From: an uncultured Actinomycetes bacterium
Lineage (GTDB): Bacteria > Actinomycetota > Actinomycetes > Nanopelagicales > Nanopelagicaceae
Length of the DNA stretch: 22,765 bases
NCBI GenBank assembly: GCA_903928395.1
Contig: CAIYQS010000171.1
Coordinates: forward strand, 1 to 22,765
Direction of reading: 5' to 3'
Under the pieces are notes generated by a model. It made no database searches. It was not told where the DNA came from and saw only the letters and a program-made list of their open reading frames with translations. Shown here piece after piece: positions 1-7,796 of the stretch. Made by a program: the position numbers and the translations under genes. How positions within the stretch are numbered: the stretch's first letter is position 1; each line of letters opens with the position of its first letter.

Positions 1-547
1 TTCGAACGGCTTCCAGTTCGACTAGAAGTCTAGATCTAGTATTAATGGACTTTGATGTCAGTTTTTGGAGTGAACCCGATTGAATAGGAATCGCGCCATA
101 CGCCAATAAAACTTTACCTAGCGCGGAGCAATGGTATGGAACATCTTTTCCAATCCAATTTGTAGTTCCAAGCATAAAGAGGCTATCGACCTGATCGATT
201 ATTTTTAAGTATCCATTTCCGGTAATGGCCAAGTTAGCCGTTTCGCCGGTTTGACGTGCAAGATCTTCGAGGATGGGACGCATTCTTGTGACGAGCACCG
301 AATCTTGGTTCTGTTCTCGAGCGAATTGAGTTAAGACCTCTCCAGGAAGAAATGCACCATTGCGATCTCGCTTTACAAAGCCTTGTCGCTCCAAGGCGCT
401 AATGATTCGAGAAGCGGTGCTTTTTGGGATATCAAATTCTCGAGCAAGAGTCTGAAGATGAGGTGGGGTGGTTGTCGTGATGATGTGAGTTAACAGTGCA
501 GTTGCTCGATCCACTGCTCGAGTTCCAGTAAGCGCTGCTTGCGCCAT
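1..547 (-). CDS. IclR-family transcriptional regulator, partial (C-terminus beyond left edge)
   Basis: This is an open frame of about 182 codons reading off the left edge. It was translated by hand because no stop lies inside the window. Residues about 10-70 form a winged helix-turn-helix of IclR type: AVDRATALLTHI, then LQTLAREFDIPKSTASRII as the recognition region, then a wing ending in FVKRDRNGAFLPG. From about residue 80 it continues into the start of the IclR effector-binding domain (RPILEDLARQTGETANLAI, and YHCSALGKVLLAY). The ATG at 545-547 is preceded by GGAGG (553-557) at a 5-base spacing. The gene is divergent from the betaine cluster, so it is probably the local regulator and may also control itself. 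The effector is unknown; choline, glycine betaine or a breakdown product is my guess from context. Family assignment is secure; the target is inferred. Confidence 0.9.
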   Translation of the reverse strand, partial: MAQAALTGTRAVDRATALLTHIITTTTPPHLQTLAREFDIPKSTASRIISALERQGFVKRDRNGAFLPGEVLTQFAREQNQDSVLVTRMRPILEDLARQTGETANLAITGNGYLKIIDQVDSLFMLGTTNWIGKDVPYHCSALGKVLLAYGAIPIQSGSLQKLTSKSINTRSRLLVELEAVR

Positions 548-588
548 TGGAGCCTCCGATCGCTTAGTCAAAGTCTGCAAGAAATAGT

Positions 589-616
589 GTTCCACGATAT
601 GGAACGCATGTTCCAT
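589..616. promoter_or_regulatory. Probable IclR operator: three alternating GTTCCA/TGGAAC half-sites
   Basis: GTTCCA (589-594), TGGAAC (600-605) and GTTCCA (610-615) alternate in orientation. They form two overlapping perfect inverted repeats, GTTCCACGATATGGAAC (589-605) and ATGGAACGCATGTTCCAT (599-616), that share the middle half-site. The centre lies 55 bases upstream of the regulator start and 131 bases upstream of the methyltransferase start. IclR proteins bind short palindromes of this kind in divergent promoters, so the local regulator is the obvious ligand. The repeat is seen directly; the binding protein is inferred. Confidence 0.65.
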
Positions 617-657
617 TATCGAGCGTATTCTTTTCAGCGTTCAAGTGCAATACCCTG

Positions 658-675
658 CTTGGGGAAGTACCCAAG
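658..675. repeat. Inverted repeat CTTGGG-N6-CCCAAG in the leader of the methyltransferase gene
   Basis: Perfect 6-base arms (658-663 and 670-675) flank a 6-base centre, 57 bases before the GTG start. The sequence differs from the GTTCCA repeat, so it could be an operator for another regulator or an RNA hairpin in the leader. A TAATAT box at 680-685 could be a -10 element, but the only nearby -35-like hexamer (TTGGGG, 659-664) sits at a short 15-base spacing, so I do not call a promoter. Confidence 0.35.
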
Positions 676-687
676 GAGTTAATATCG

Positions 688-700
688 GCTCATATTGAGC
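688..700. repeat. Small inverted repeat GCTCA-TAT-TGAGC
   Basis: Two 5-base perfect arms surround a 3-base centre, 32 bases upstream of the GTG start of the methyltransferase gene and between the CTTGGG repeat and the ribosome binding site. It is short enough to be chance. It is listed because it sits in the leader of the main catabolic operon. Confidence 0.25.
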
Positions 701-732
701 GGAGTTTTATCGGTTCTAAAGGGGGAGCAAGC

Positions 733-2169
733 GTGTTTCAAAATCGGATGCCGAGATACGAAATATTGAGCCAGGAGTCCATGGCGACCTTAACAACAGG
801 ATGGCGTCGTATCGTTTCGGAGATCGGTATCGAATTTGCTAGCCCATGGGCAGTGGATATGTTGCGCGAAGCCGGTCAGAGCGTCGAGGGTGAGAATGTG
901 AAATTTGATCCAGATTGGATCTTAAAGCAGGTCGCGAAAGCCCCTAAAGATTTTAATCTCCGCGCTCGCAACCCGAAGCACAACGTTCACATCGGTGGTG
1001 ACTCGATGGTATTCGGTGGAGTTTACGGCCCGCCATTTGTTCTTGAAGGTTCAACCCGACGCGATGCGACATTCGCGGATTACGAAAATTTTTGTAAATT
1101 GGCTCAGAGCTTTGACGCAATCGACAGCGTTGGTGGAGTTGTTTGTGAACCTAATGATTTATCGCTAGATAGTCGCCATCTGGATATGGCGTTTGCCGCT
1201 GCAACACTGACCGATAAATTTTTTATGGGCAATGTTGTAACAGCTCAAAATGCCAGAGACGTAATTGCGATGGCGGAAATTATTCATGGCGGAAGAAAAG
1301 CCATTGAAGAGACCCCTGCCCTTATCTCGCTCGTCAACTGTAATTCACCGTTGCGCTGGGACGATCGGATGTTGGATTCAATGCGGGAATACGTGCTTGC
1401 CGGCCAACCAGTTGTCACCACGCCATTTTTATTAATGGGCGCAATGAGCCCAGTAACGATCCCTGCCACTCTGGCGCAACAAATTGCAGAAGCGCTCTCA
1501 GCCATCGCATTGGCTCAATTGATTCGACCAGGGTGTCCAATAGTTTTCGGTTCATTCCTATCTAACATTGATATGCAGTCTGGTTCGCCACAATTCGGAA
1601 CGCCAGAATCCGGAATTGGTTTGCTCTGCACAGGTCAAATTGCGCGCAGCTTTAATTTGCCCTTCCGTGGAGGCGGCGGATTGAACTCATCGCAATCGGT
1701 GGATGCCCAATCTGCTTATCAAACCATGATGACGATGATGCCTACTTTTCTAGCCGGTACAAACTGGGTAATGCATACGGCAGGCTGGCTTGAAGGCGGA
1801 TTAGTTTCGTCCTACGACAAATTCATAGTCGACGTTGAAATATTGCAAAGCCTGATCGCTGAATTTACACCTCTTGAATTCAACGAATCATCCCTCGCTT
1901 TTGACGCCCATCTAGAAGTCGGTCATGGAGGTCACTTTCTAGGAGCTGCCCACACGATGGAGCGATTCCGCGATTGCTTCTATCGTCCGTTTCTCACTAA
2001 TAGCGATAACTATGAGCGCTGGACGCGTTTAGGAGCTCGAGATACACGCATGCGTGCTGAAGAAATTTGGAAGAAGAAGTTGGCTGATTACGTTCAACCC
2101 GAGATTGATCCCGGAATCTTAACCGGATTGCAAGACTTCGTCGCAAAGCGTAAAAGCGAACTCGATTAG
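733..2169 (+). CDS. MttB-superfamily (trimethylamine/glycine betaine) methyltransferase, non-pyrrolysine
   Basis: This 478-residue protein has the hallmarks of the COG5598/MttB superfamily: a glycine-rich FRGGGG stretch at residues 311-316 followed by LNSSQSVDAQSAYQTMM, and a conserved tail region (NWVMHTAGWLEGGL, then YDKFIVDVEIL). Family members demethylate trimethylamine (with pyrrolysine) or, in non-pyrrolysine relatives such as MtgB, glycine betaine, passing the methyl group to a corrinoid protein. The frame has no internal TAG, so this is a non-pyrrolysine member. The GTG start has GGGGGAG (721-727) 5 bases upstream; the next ATG (748) is too far from it. The gene lies 8 bases before betB and upstream of a betaine transporter, which favours glycine betaine or a related quaternary amine as substrate. 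No corrinoid partner is visible. Family sure; substrate inferred. Confidence 0.85.
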   Translation: MFQNRMPRYEILSQESMATLTTGWRRIVSEIGIEFASPWAVDMLREAGQSVEGENVKFDPDWILKQVAKAPKDFNLRARNPKHNVHIGGDSMVFGGVYGPPFVLEGSTRRDATFADYENFCKLAQSFDAIDSVGGVVCEPNDLSLDSRHLDMAFAAATLTDKFFMGNVVTAQNARDVIAMAEIIHGGRKAIEETPALISLVNCNSPLRWDDRMLDSMREYVLAGQPVVTTPFLLMGAMSPVTIPATLAQQIAEALSAIALAQLIRPGCPIVFGSFLSNIDMQSGSPQFGTPESGIGLLCTGQIARSFNLPFRGGGGLNSSQSVDAQSAYQTMMTMMPTFLAGTNWVMHTAGWLEGGLVSSYDKFIVDVEILQSLIAEFTPLEFNESSLAFDAHLEVGHGGHFLGAAHTMERFRDCFYRPFLTNSDNYERWTRLGARDTRMRAEEIWKKKLADYVQPEIDPGILTGLQDFVAKRKSELD

Positions 2170-2177
2170 TTACAACC

Positions 2178-3656
2178 ATGACAAGTTCCATATATATTGC
2201 TGGAAAATGGCGTCCCGCACTAGATGGCGCTGTTCGAGAGATCCGCAGTCCCGCGGATGGAACTTTGGTAGCAACGGTCTCGGATGGAAAAATCGAAGAT
2301 GCGCTAGCAGCTATCGGTGCCGCTCGCTCCGCTTTTGATAGCAGGGTTTTTAGTTCGTGGAGTTGGAACGATCGCAGCTCCCTGCTCGCAAAAATAGCTG
2401 ATCTACTTGAACGAGATGCGGAAATAATTGCACATCTCGAAAGTGGTGACACTGGAAAGCGCATTATCGAATCCACATATGATGTCGCTGATGTGGCAGC
2501 CACTTTTCGCCATTTCGCAAAACTTGCATCAGCGCATCACGATCGGTCAGTAGATAGTGGATTGCCACATGTAACGAGCAAAATGACTTACGAACCTATT
2601 GGAGTGTGTTCACTTATCGGACCTTGGAATTATCCGCTTCTACAAATTTCCTGGAAAGTGGCTCCGGCATTGGCTTCAGGCTGTTCTTTTGTTTTAAAGC
2701 CCAGCGAATTAACTCCTTCAACAGCCATCCATCTGATCAAACTGATCGAGGAAGCGGGTGCTCCTGAGGGGGTAGCAAACTTAGTTACGGGCTCTGGTGC
2801 AGCGTTTGGGGATACTCTGACATCGGATCCGCGGGTGGATTTAGTTTCCTTCACCGGGGGATTACCTACAGGAAAGCGAATCATGATTAAGGCGGCTGAT
2901 ACCGTTAAAAGAGTCGCACTAGAACTCGGTGGGAAGAACCCCAATATTATTTTTGCGGATGCTCCTTTAGATGAAGCAATTGATTTTGCGGTTACAGCCG
3001 CATTTTTGCATTCTGGCCAGGTGTGCTCTGCAGGCACTCGATTAATTGTTGAGCGCCCTATTCACGATCAAATTGTCAATGAGATCGTTCGACGAGCGAA
3101 GCAGATTCGATTGGGAGGACCCAATGATCTGACTGCAGAAACCGGACCTTTGATTAGTGAAGGTCACTTAAAGAAAGTGGAAGAATATTTAGCAAAAGGT
3201 CTAGAAGAGGGGGCAAAACTATTAGTAGGCGGTTCGCGCTGCACCTCTGAAGAATTGTCGCAGGGTTGGTTTTTTCCGCCAACAGTCTTAGATGATTGCA
3301 ATACAAATATGTATTGCGTGCAAGAAGAGTCATTCGGCCCGATTCTCACGGTCGAAGTATTTGATACGATCGAGGAAGCCATAAAGATTGGTAATGACAC
3401 TATTTATGGACTTTCGGGAGCGGTATGGAGCACTAATCCGATCACGTGCGAGCGAGTTTCGAGCGAACTGCGCCACGGCACTATTTGGGTGAATGATTAT
3501 GGTCCCTATAAACCGCAGGCGGAGTGGGGTGGATTTAAAGCTTCAGGAAATGGTCGGGAACTAGGTGAGCATGGGTTGCAGGAATACCTTGAAATTAAAC
3601 ACATTTGGGTTAACAATTCACCAACGAGATCTGGATGGTTTGCTGACAGAAATTAA
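2178..3656 (+). CDS. betB: Betaine aldehyde dehydrogenase (NAD(P)+-dependent ALDH superfamily)
   Basis: This 492-residue soluble aldehyde dehydrogenase would oxidise betaine aldehyde to glycine betaine with NAD(P)+. Visible hallmarks are the GPWNYPLL segment, the cofactor-site FTGG motif, the general base Glu249 in ELGGKNP, the catalytic nucleophile Cys283 in [10 protein letters not shown] (34 residues later, as usual), and the EESFGPIL signature. Length matches the family. It starts with ATG 8 bases after the methyltransferase stop and ends just before the transporter ATPase, so it is co-transcribed. Assignment to betaine aldehyde rather than another aminoaldehyde or aldehyde rests on context: betA lies about 4 kb downstream and a quaternary-amine transporter is adjacent. 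Superfamily certain; substrate likely. Confidence 0.85.
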   Translation: MTSSIYIAGKWRPALDGAVREIRSPADGTLVATVSDGKIEDALAAIGAARSAFDSRVFSSWSWNDRSSLLAKIADLLERDAEIIAHLESGDTGKRIIESTYDVADVAATFRHFAKLASAHHDRSVDSGLPHVTSKMTYEPIGVCSLIGPWNYPLLQISWKVAPALASGCSFVLKPSELTPSTAIHLIKLIEEAGAPEGVANLVTGSGAAFGDTLTSDPRVDLVSFTGGLPTGKRIMIKAADTVKRVALELGGKNPNIIFADAPLDEAIDFAVTAAFLHSGQVCSAGTRLIVERPIHDQIVNEIVRRAKQIRLGGPNDLTAETGPLISEGHLKKVEEYLAKGLEEGAKLLVGGSRCTSEELSQGWFFPPTVLDDCNTNMYCVQEESFGPILTVEVFDTIEEAIKIGNDTIYGLSGAVWSTNPITCERVSSELRHGTIWVNDYGPYKPQAEWGGFKASGNGRELGEHGLQEYLEIKHIWVNNSPTRSGWFADRN

Positions 3657-3667
3657 GGGTGGCGAAT

Positions 3668-4699
3668 TTGGACAATCATGCTCCAATGATTTCAGTTCGG
3701 CATGTGTGGAAAGTATTCGGCTCTAATCCCACTCAAATAATTGGAAGTCCAGATGCCAATTTATCCAGATCAGAATTACGTGCCAAGACCGGCAATACGA
3801 TCGCGGTTCGAGATGTTTCTTTCGATGTAGCTCCCGGCGAGGTCTTTGTAGTGATGGGTCTTTCAGGATCTGGAAAATCAACATTGGTTAGATGTATGAC
3901 TCGGTTGATTGAGCCAACTCAAGGTGAGATATTTTTTCAAGAAGAAGACATACTCAAGGTCGATGAGAAACGTCTGCGTGAGTTACGCAAAACACGATTC
4001 TCGATGGTTTTCCAACATTTCGGTCTGTTGCCCCACCGTAAAGTCATTGACAACATCGCCTACAGTTTGGAAATCAATGGTGTCAGCAAGGTAGAACGGC
4101 ACGATCGCGCCAATCAGGTCATTGAATTGGTTGGGCTTCAAGGCTACGGCCATGCCTACCCTGAGAAATTATCTGGCGGAATGCAACAACGCGTTGGCCT
4201 TGCCCGCGCGCTGGCGGTAGATCCACAAGTGCTGTTCTTGGATGAACCATTTAGCGCTTTGGACCCGCTCATCCGAAGGGATATGCAAGCCGAAGTCATC
4301 AGACTCCATCATCAACTTGGAAAGACGATGGTATTCATCACCCACGATCTTGCAGAAGCCGTAAAACTGGGAGATCGAATTGCAATTATGCGCGACGGAG
4401 CAATTGTTCAAATTGGTACCCCCGAAGAACTTGTTGCCGCTCCGGCCGATGATTACGTAGCGAATTTTGTACAAGATTTTCCTAAATCCCAGGTCCTTAC
4501 CTTGCGATGGATTGCCCGAAAACCTGATGAAAACGAAGATTTAAGTGGTCCGATATTGCCACCAACGGTGACGGTTCATAATTCGATGCGACAGATAGTT
4601 GAGTCAGCGCTCCCAATTCGCGTGATGGAGGATGGACATTTATTGGGCGTAGTTACCACAAAAGATATGTTGAGCGTTGTGTCAGGTAGCGAGTTATAA
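3668..4699 (+). CDS. proV: Glycine betaine/choline ABC transporter ATP-binding protein (ProV/OpuAA type)
   Basis: This cytoplasmic ATPase of a quaternary-amine uptake system has Walker [10 protein letters not shown] (residues 64-72), the signature [15 protein letters not shown] from about 168, Walker B LFLDEP with Asp192 and Glu193, and the switch His in FITHD. The N-terminal insertion before the core (KVFG through [10 protein letters not shown]) is typical of ProV. The C-terminus keeps a CBS-like piece ([14 protein letters not shown]), a module that gates osmoregulated relatives. The frame opens at GTG 3659, 2 bases after betB. I prefer TTG 3668 because AAGGGTGG (3655-3662) sits 5 bases before it; ATG 3686 is also possible and matches ProV length best. 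The stop directly abuts the permease ATG. Confidence 0.92.
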   Translation: MDNHAPMISVRHVWKVFGSNPTQIIGSPDANLSRSELRAKTGNTIAVRDVSFDVAPGEVFVVMGLSGSGKSTLVRCMTRLIEPTQGEIFFQEEDILKVDEKRLRELRKTRFSMVFQHFGLLPHRKVIDNIAYSLEINGVSKVERHDRANQVIELVGLQGYGHAYPEKLSGGMQQRVGLARALAVDPQVLFLDEPFSALDPLIRRDMQAEVIRLHHQLGKTMVFITHDLAEAVKLGDRIAIMRDGAIVQIGTPEELVAAPADDYVANFVQDFPKSQVLTLRWIARKPDENEDLSGPILPPTVTVHNSMRQIVESALPIRVMEDGHLLGVVTTKDMLSVVSGSEL

Positions 4700-6694
4700 A
4701 TGTCCGCCACCGTGCTTGCAAAACCGAAGCCAGTGCAGAAAGCGAACGTGGTCCAGAAATACAAAATGGAGCTTTATTTAAGCGCTCTTAGCGCTGGCTT
4801 TGTATTTTTTGCAATATTGCTTCGCGGAATTGCGACCCTTCCACTCGATACATCAAGCCTTACTTCATTCCAATCGTGGTTAAATAGTGTGAGTGATTGG
4901 ATTGGGAACAATCAAAACTCAAACCCTTTTTTCACATTTTTCATTAATGTTATTCGTGATTCAATTGACGCTTTTGTAACGGGGATTCAAGACTTAATTA
5001 GTCAATCAATTGGAAATAATGCTTCACCTCTGATTGGCTGGTTGGGCATCGTTGTTCTACTTAGTTTCGTGGCATACACGGTTGCAAATGTGAGAATCGC
5101 TATTTTGGTTTTTCTTGGCTTAGTCTCGTTGGGGCTCCTAGGATTTTGGCAAGAATCTATGGACACCCTCGCGCTAACTCTGGCAGCCGTGGTTTTAGCG
5201 CTAATTATTGGCATTCCACTTGGGATTTGCGCCGGACTCTTTCCGCGATTCGAAAAAGTGATTACGCCCTTTTTAGATTTTGCTCAAGTGATGCCGACCT
5301 TCGTTTATCTTACGCCGGTAACTTTGTTTTTTTTAATCGGACCTGCGTCCGCGACCATCGTGACCATGGTTTACGCAATTCCACCGGCGCTTCGTATAAC
5401 TTCGGTAGCTCTCCATGAAGTTCCTTGGTCAAGCGTGGAAGCGGCTGTATCAATGGGGTCGACAAGAATCCAAGCACTTCGAAAAGTCCAGTTACCTCAA
5501 GCAAAACGCACCATTGTCGTCGGGATCAATCAAACAATTATGGCCGCGTTATCCATGGTAACAATTGCCGCGCTTATTGATGCACCAGGTTTAGGAAAAG
5601 TTGTTGTTACCGCACTTGAGTCACTTGACATTGGAAAGTCTTTCCAAGCGGGCCTAGGAATCGTGATACTTGCAGTCTTACTAGATCGAACAACGACTGC
5701 TGCAGCTTCAAAAGTGGATACCGAAAATTCCCATCTCGTGAGTCATAAGCGACATCGCCAAATATTACTTTTCGGTGGAATCGCAACCCTCGTTGCACTA
5801 CTTATTTCAAGAATTTATAGCTGGGCAGGGAATTTTCCAGGGACTGGTCTAATTGGAAGTGATATTGCTCGTTATGCGGATGACATAGTTAACTGGATTC
5901 AATTGCATTTTGTGAGTGTTACAAATGCAATCACCAATGGAGTTTCATATGGCTTGATAAATCCCATCCAGAATCTGCTTACAAATAGTCCTTGGTTCGT
6001 CACGGGATTGGCCTTTGTACTTTTAGCTCTAATTTTAGGTGGCAAGAAATTAGCAATCATTTCAACGCTCTGCGTACTTGGAATAGTTGGAACTGGATTG
6101 TGGTCGGACACAATGACCACCCTCGCTTCGGTACTGGTGGCAGCGACTGCGACTGTTGCGATAGGAATTATTTTTGGAGTTTGGATCGGGAGAAGTAAGC
6201 GGGCTGATCAGATAATGCGACCAATGCTAGACGCAGGTCAAGTATTGCCGGCCTTTGTTTACCTAGTGCCATTTCTTGGCCTCTTTGGAGCAACTCGGTT
6301 TACGGCAATTATGGCTGCAATCGTTTATGCCGCGCCAGCATCTATTAAGTTGATGGCAGATGGAATAGCCGGTGTGCCTGCATCTATTACCGAAGCTGGT
6401 ATCGCAGCGGGTTCCAACAAATGGCAGATGATAGTCAAGGTTCAACTTCCAAGCGCTCGTCGTGCGCTGGCTCTTTCGACAAACCAGGGAATTATCTACG
6501 TGTTGGCTATGGTAGTTGTCGGCGGCTTAGTTGGAGCCGGCGGCTTAGGGTATTTGGTAGTTGCCGGATTTACTCAACTTAATTTAACGGGTAAGGGGCT
6601 GGCGGCAGGGTTAGCGATCGTTCTGTTGGGAATTTTATTAGACAGAATCACCCAAGCGGCCGCTGCCAGGAGTATGCTCGAACGTACTAAATAA
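4700..6694 (+). CDS. proW: Double-length glycine betaine/choline ABC transporter permease (two fused ProW-like domains)
   Basis: This 664-residue membrane protein contains two ProW-type permease modules in tandem. Each carries an EAA coupling motif that docks on the ATPase: one starts at Glu247 (EAAVSMGSTRIQ, ending KVQLP) and one at Glu565 (EAGIAAGSNKWQ, ending KVQLP), 318 residues apart. Each EAA loop is preceded by the same run of helices (TLALTLAAVVLALIIGI and TLASVLVAATATVAIGI; then DFAQVMPTFVYL and DAGQVLPAFVYL). A normal ProW or OpuAB has one such module and acts as a homodimer, so this chain probably forms the whole transmembrane pore alone. A further hydrophobic segment lies near residues 30-50. 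ATG follows the proV stop with no gap. Confidence 0.9.
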   Translation: MSATVLAKPKPVQKANVVQKYKMELYLSALSAGFVFFAILLRGIATLPLDTSSLTSFQSWLNSVSDWIGNNQNSNPFFTFFINVIRDSIDAFVTGIQDLISQSIGNNASPLIGWLGIVVLLSFVAYTVANVRIAILVFLGLVSLGLLGFWQESMDTLALTLAAVVLALIIGIPLGICAGLFPRFEKVITPFLDFAQVMPTFVYLTPVTLFFLIGPASATIVTMVYAIPPALRITSVALHEVPWSSVEAAVSMGSTRIQALRKVQLPQAKRTIVVGINQTIMAALSMVTIAALIDAPGLGKVVVTALESLDIGKSFQAGLGIVILAVLLDRTTTAAASKVDTENSHLVSHKRHRQILLFGGIATLVALLISRIYSWAGNFPGTGLIGSDIARYADDIVNWIQLHFVSVTNAITNGVSYGLINPIQNLLTNSPWFVTGLAFVLLALILGGKKLAIISTLCVLGIVGTGLWSDTMTTLASVLVAATATVAIGIIFGVWIGRSKRADQIMRPMLDAGQVLPAFVYLVPFLGLFGATRFTAIMAAIVYAAPASIKLMADGIAGVPASITEAGIAAGSNKWQMIVKVQLPSARRALALSTNQGIIYVLAMVVVGGLVGAGGLGYLVVAGFTQLNLTGKGLAAGLAIVLLGILLDRITQAAAARSMLERTK

Positions 6695-6736
6695 ATTCCG
6701 CTAATCAAGGGGTTGGCGGTCGAGGCGATTTCGGTC

Positions 6737-6756
6737 GCGAAGCGGGAGGATTTCGC
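6737..6756 (+). promoter_or_regulatory. proX ribosome binding site held in the loop of a small hairpin
   Basis: GGGAGGA (6744-6750) lies 6 bases before the proX ATG, one of the strongest ribosome binding sites in the window. It falls in the loop of a 5-base stem made by GCGAA (6737-6741) and TTCGC (6752-6756). Presenting the site in a loop could favour high translation of the binding protein, which ABC importers need in excess. The stem is short, so its role is speculative. Confidence 0.35.
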
Positions 6757-7710
6757 ATGTCGACGACAAGTCGGTTCCGTAGGGGAACCGTGTTCTTGCT
6801 TGTAGCAACAGCAATTTCTTTTGCATTCTCTGCTGGTGCTCCTGCGCAAGCGGCTGCAGCAAAGTGCGGAACAGTCAATTTGGCGGATAACGCCTGGGTT
6901 GGATATGAAGCGGATTTAGCCGTGGTTTCTTACATTATGAAGAACGATCTTGGGTGCAAGGTTGTTGTTAAGAATTTGAGTGAACAAGTCTCTTGGCAAG
7001 GATTCCCAACAGGACAGATCGATGCAATTCTGGAAAATTGGGGCCACGAGGATTTGGCCGCAAAGTACATTACAAAACAGAAAGTTGCGGTTGATTTAGG
7101 AAGCACCGGTAACAAGGGCATTATCGGATGGTATGTCGTGCCCTGGTTGGCGGCTAAATATCCAGATATCACGAATTGGAAGAATCTCAACAAATATGCC
7201 AGCATGTTCAAGACTTCCGAGTCCGGTAGCCAAGGAGCTTTTCTTGATGGCGATCCATCGTATGTAACAAATGATGCTGCCATCATCAAAAATTTGAAAT
7301 TGAACTACAAGGTTATTTACACGGGTAGTGAAGCAGCGCTGATCACCTCATTTAGAAACGCTGAAGCACAGAAGAAGCCAATGATTGGTTACTTCTATGA
7401 GCCGCAATGGTTCTTGGCGCAAGTTCCACTAGTTCACGTGACTCTGCCAGCATGGAAGAGCGGTTGCGATGCTAATCCAAAGACGGTCGCTTGTGACTAT
7501 CCACCATATGCTCTCAATAAAGTGGCTAGCGCAAAGTTCATGAGCTCAGGATCTCCTGCTGCTACTTTGCTAAAGAACTTCTCCTGGACCAATGCCGATC
7601 AGAATTCAGTTGCTAAGTCGCTAGCCGTTGACAAGCTCAGCGATGACGCCGCGGCAAAAATCTGGATCACGGCTCACCCAGCAATTGTAAAGAAGTGGTT
7701 GGGCAATTAA
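6757..7710 (+). CDS. proX: Glycine betaine/choline ABC transporter substrate-binding protein (OpuAC family)
   Basis: This 317-residue exported binding protein captures the quaternary amine and delivers it to the permease. An N-terminal signal peptide is clear: Arg-rich start (RFRRG), hydrophobic core (residues 11-29), and an Ala-rich likely cleavage zone around APAQA-AA near residue 32. There is no proper lipobox before Cys37, so it is probably secreted or anchored in another way. The mature part opens with NLADNAWVGYEADLAVVSYI and includes EPQWFLAQ and PPYALNKV, typical of the OpuAC fold, whose binding site is an aromatic cage. Cys37, Cys67, Cys237 and Cys246 could form two disulfides. The gene ends the first operon, 62 bases after proW. 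Substrate choice between betaine and choline cannot be read from sequence. Confidence 0.9.
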   Translation: MSTTSRFRRGTVFLLVATAISFAFSAGAPAQAAAAKCGTVNLADNAWVGYEADLAVVSYIMKNDLGCKVVVKNLSEQVSWQGFPTGQIDAILENWGHEDLAAKYITKQKVAVDLGSTGNKGIIGWYVVPWLAAKYPDITNWKNLNKYASMFKTSESGSQGAFLDGDPSYVTNDAAIIKNLKLNYKVIYTGSEAALITSFRNAEAQKKPMIGYFYEPQWFLAQVPLVHVTLPAWKSGCDANPKTVACDYPPYALNKVASAKFMSSGSPAATLLKNFSWTNADQNSVAKSLAVDKLSDDAAAKIWITAHPAIVKKWLGN

Positions 7711-7729
7711 TCTGAACTGAAGACCAAAG

Positions 7730-7769
7730 GGCACGCTAGTGAGATGAGTGATCATTTTGCTAGCGTGCC
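7730..7769 (+). terminator. Long hairpin after proX, candidate terminator or processing site
   Basis: GGCACGCTAG (7730-7739) pairs perfectly with CTAGCGTGCC (7760-7769). Inside the 20-base loop ATGA (7744-7747) and TCAT (7752-7755) can close a GTGA tetraloop of GNRA type. It starts 20 bases after the proX stop. The downstream sequence (TATCTATTACC) has only a weak T run, so termination may be partial, letting some transcription reach betA. It marks the boundary between the transport and cofactor runs. Confidence 0.6.
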
Positions 7770-7775
7770 TATCTA

Positions 7776-7787
7776 TTACCTAGGTAA
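7776..7787. promoter_or_regulatory. 12-base perfect palindrome covering the betA ribosome binding site
   Basis: TTACCTAGGTAA is its own reverse complement, and its right half (AGGTAA) is the only plausible ribosome binding site for betA, 9 bases before the ATG. It lies 6 bases after the long hairpin. It could be an operator or a site of translational control; no known regulator can be named from the sequence. Confidence 0.4.
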
Positions 7788-7796
7788 GATAACTAA

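Noticed and set aside
136..141. Extra TGGAAC half-site near position 136
   Set aside because: It is a single half-site within the regulator coding sequence, explained by ordinary codons.
733..2169. Pyrrolysine-encoding amber codon in the methyltransferase
   Set aside because: The frame contains no internal TAG; the only TAG is the terminal stop at 2167-2169, followed shortly by an in-frame TGA.
1997..2503. 168-codon open frame on the minus strand across the methyltransferase/betB junction
   Set aside because: It is antisense to two clear genes, has a low-complexity Ser/Arg-rich product and no recognisable domain.
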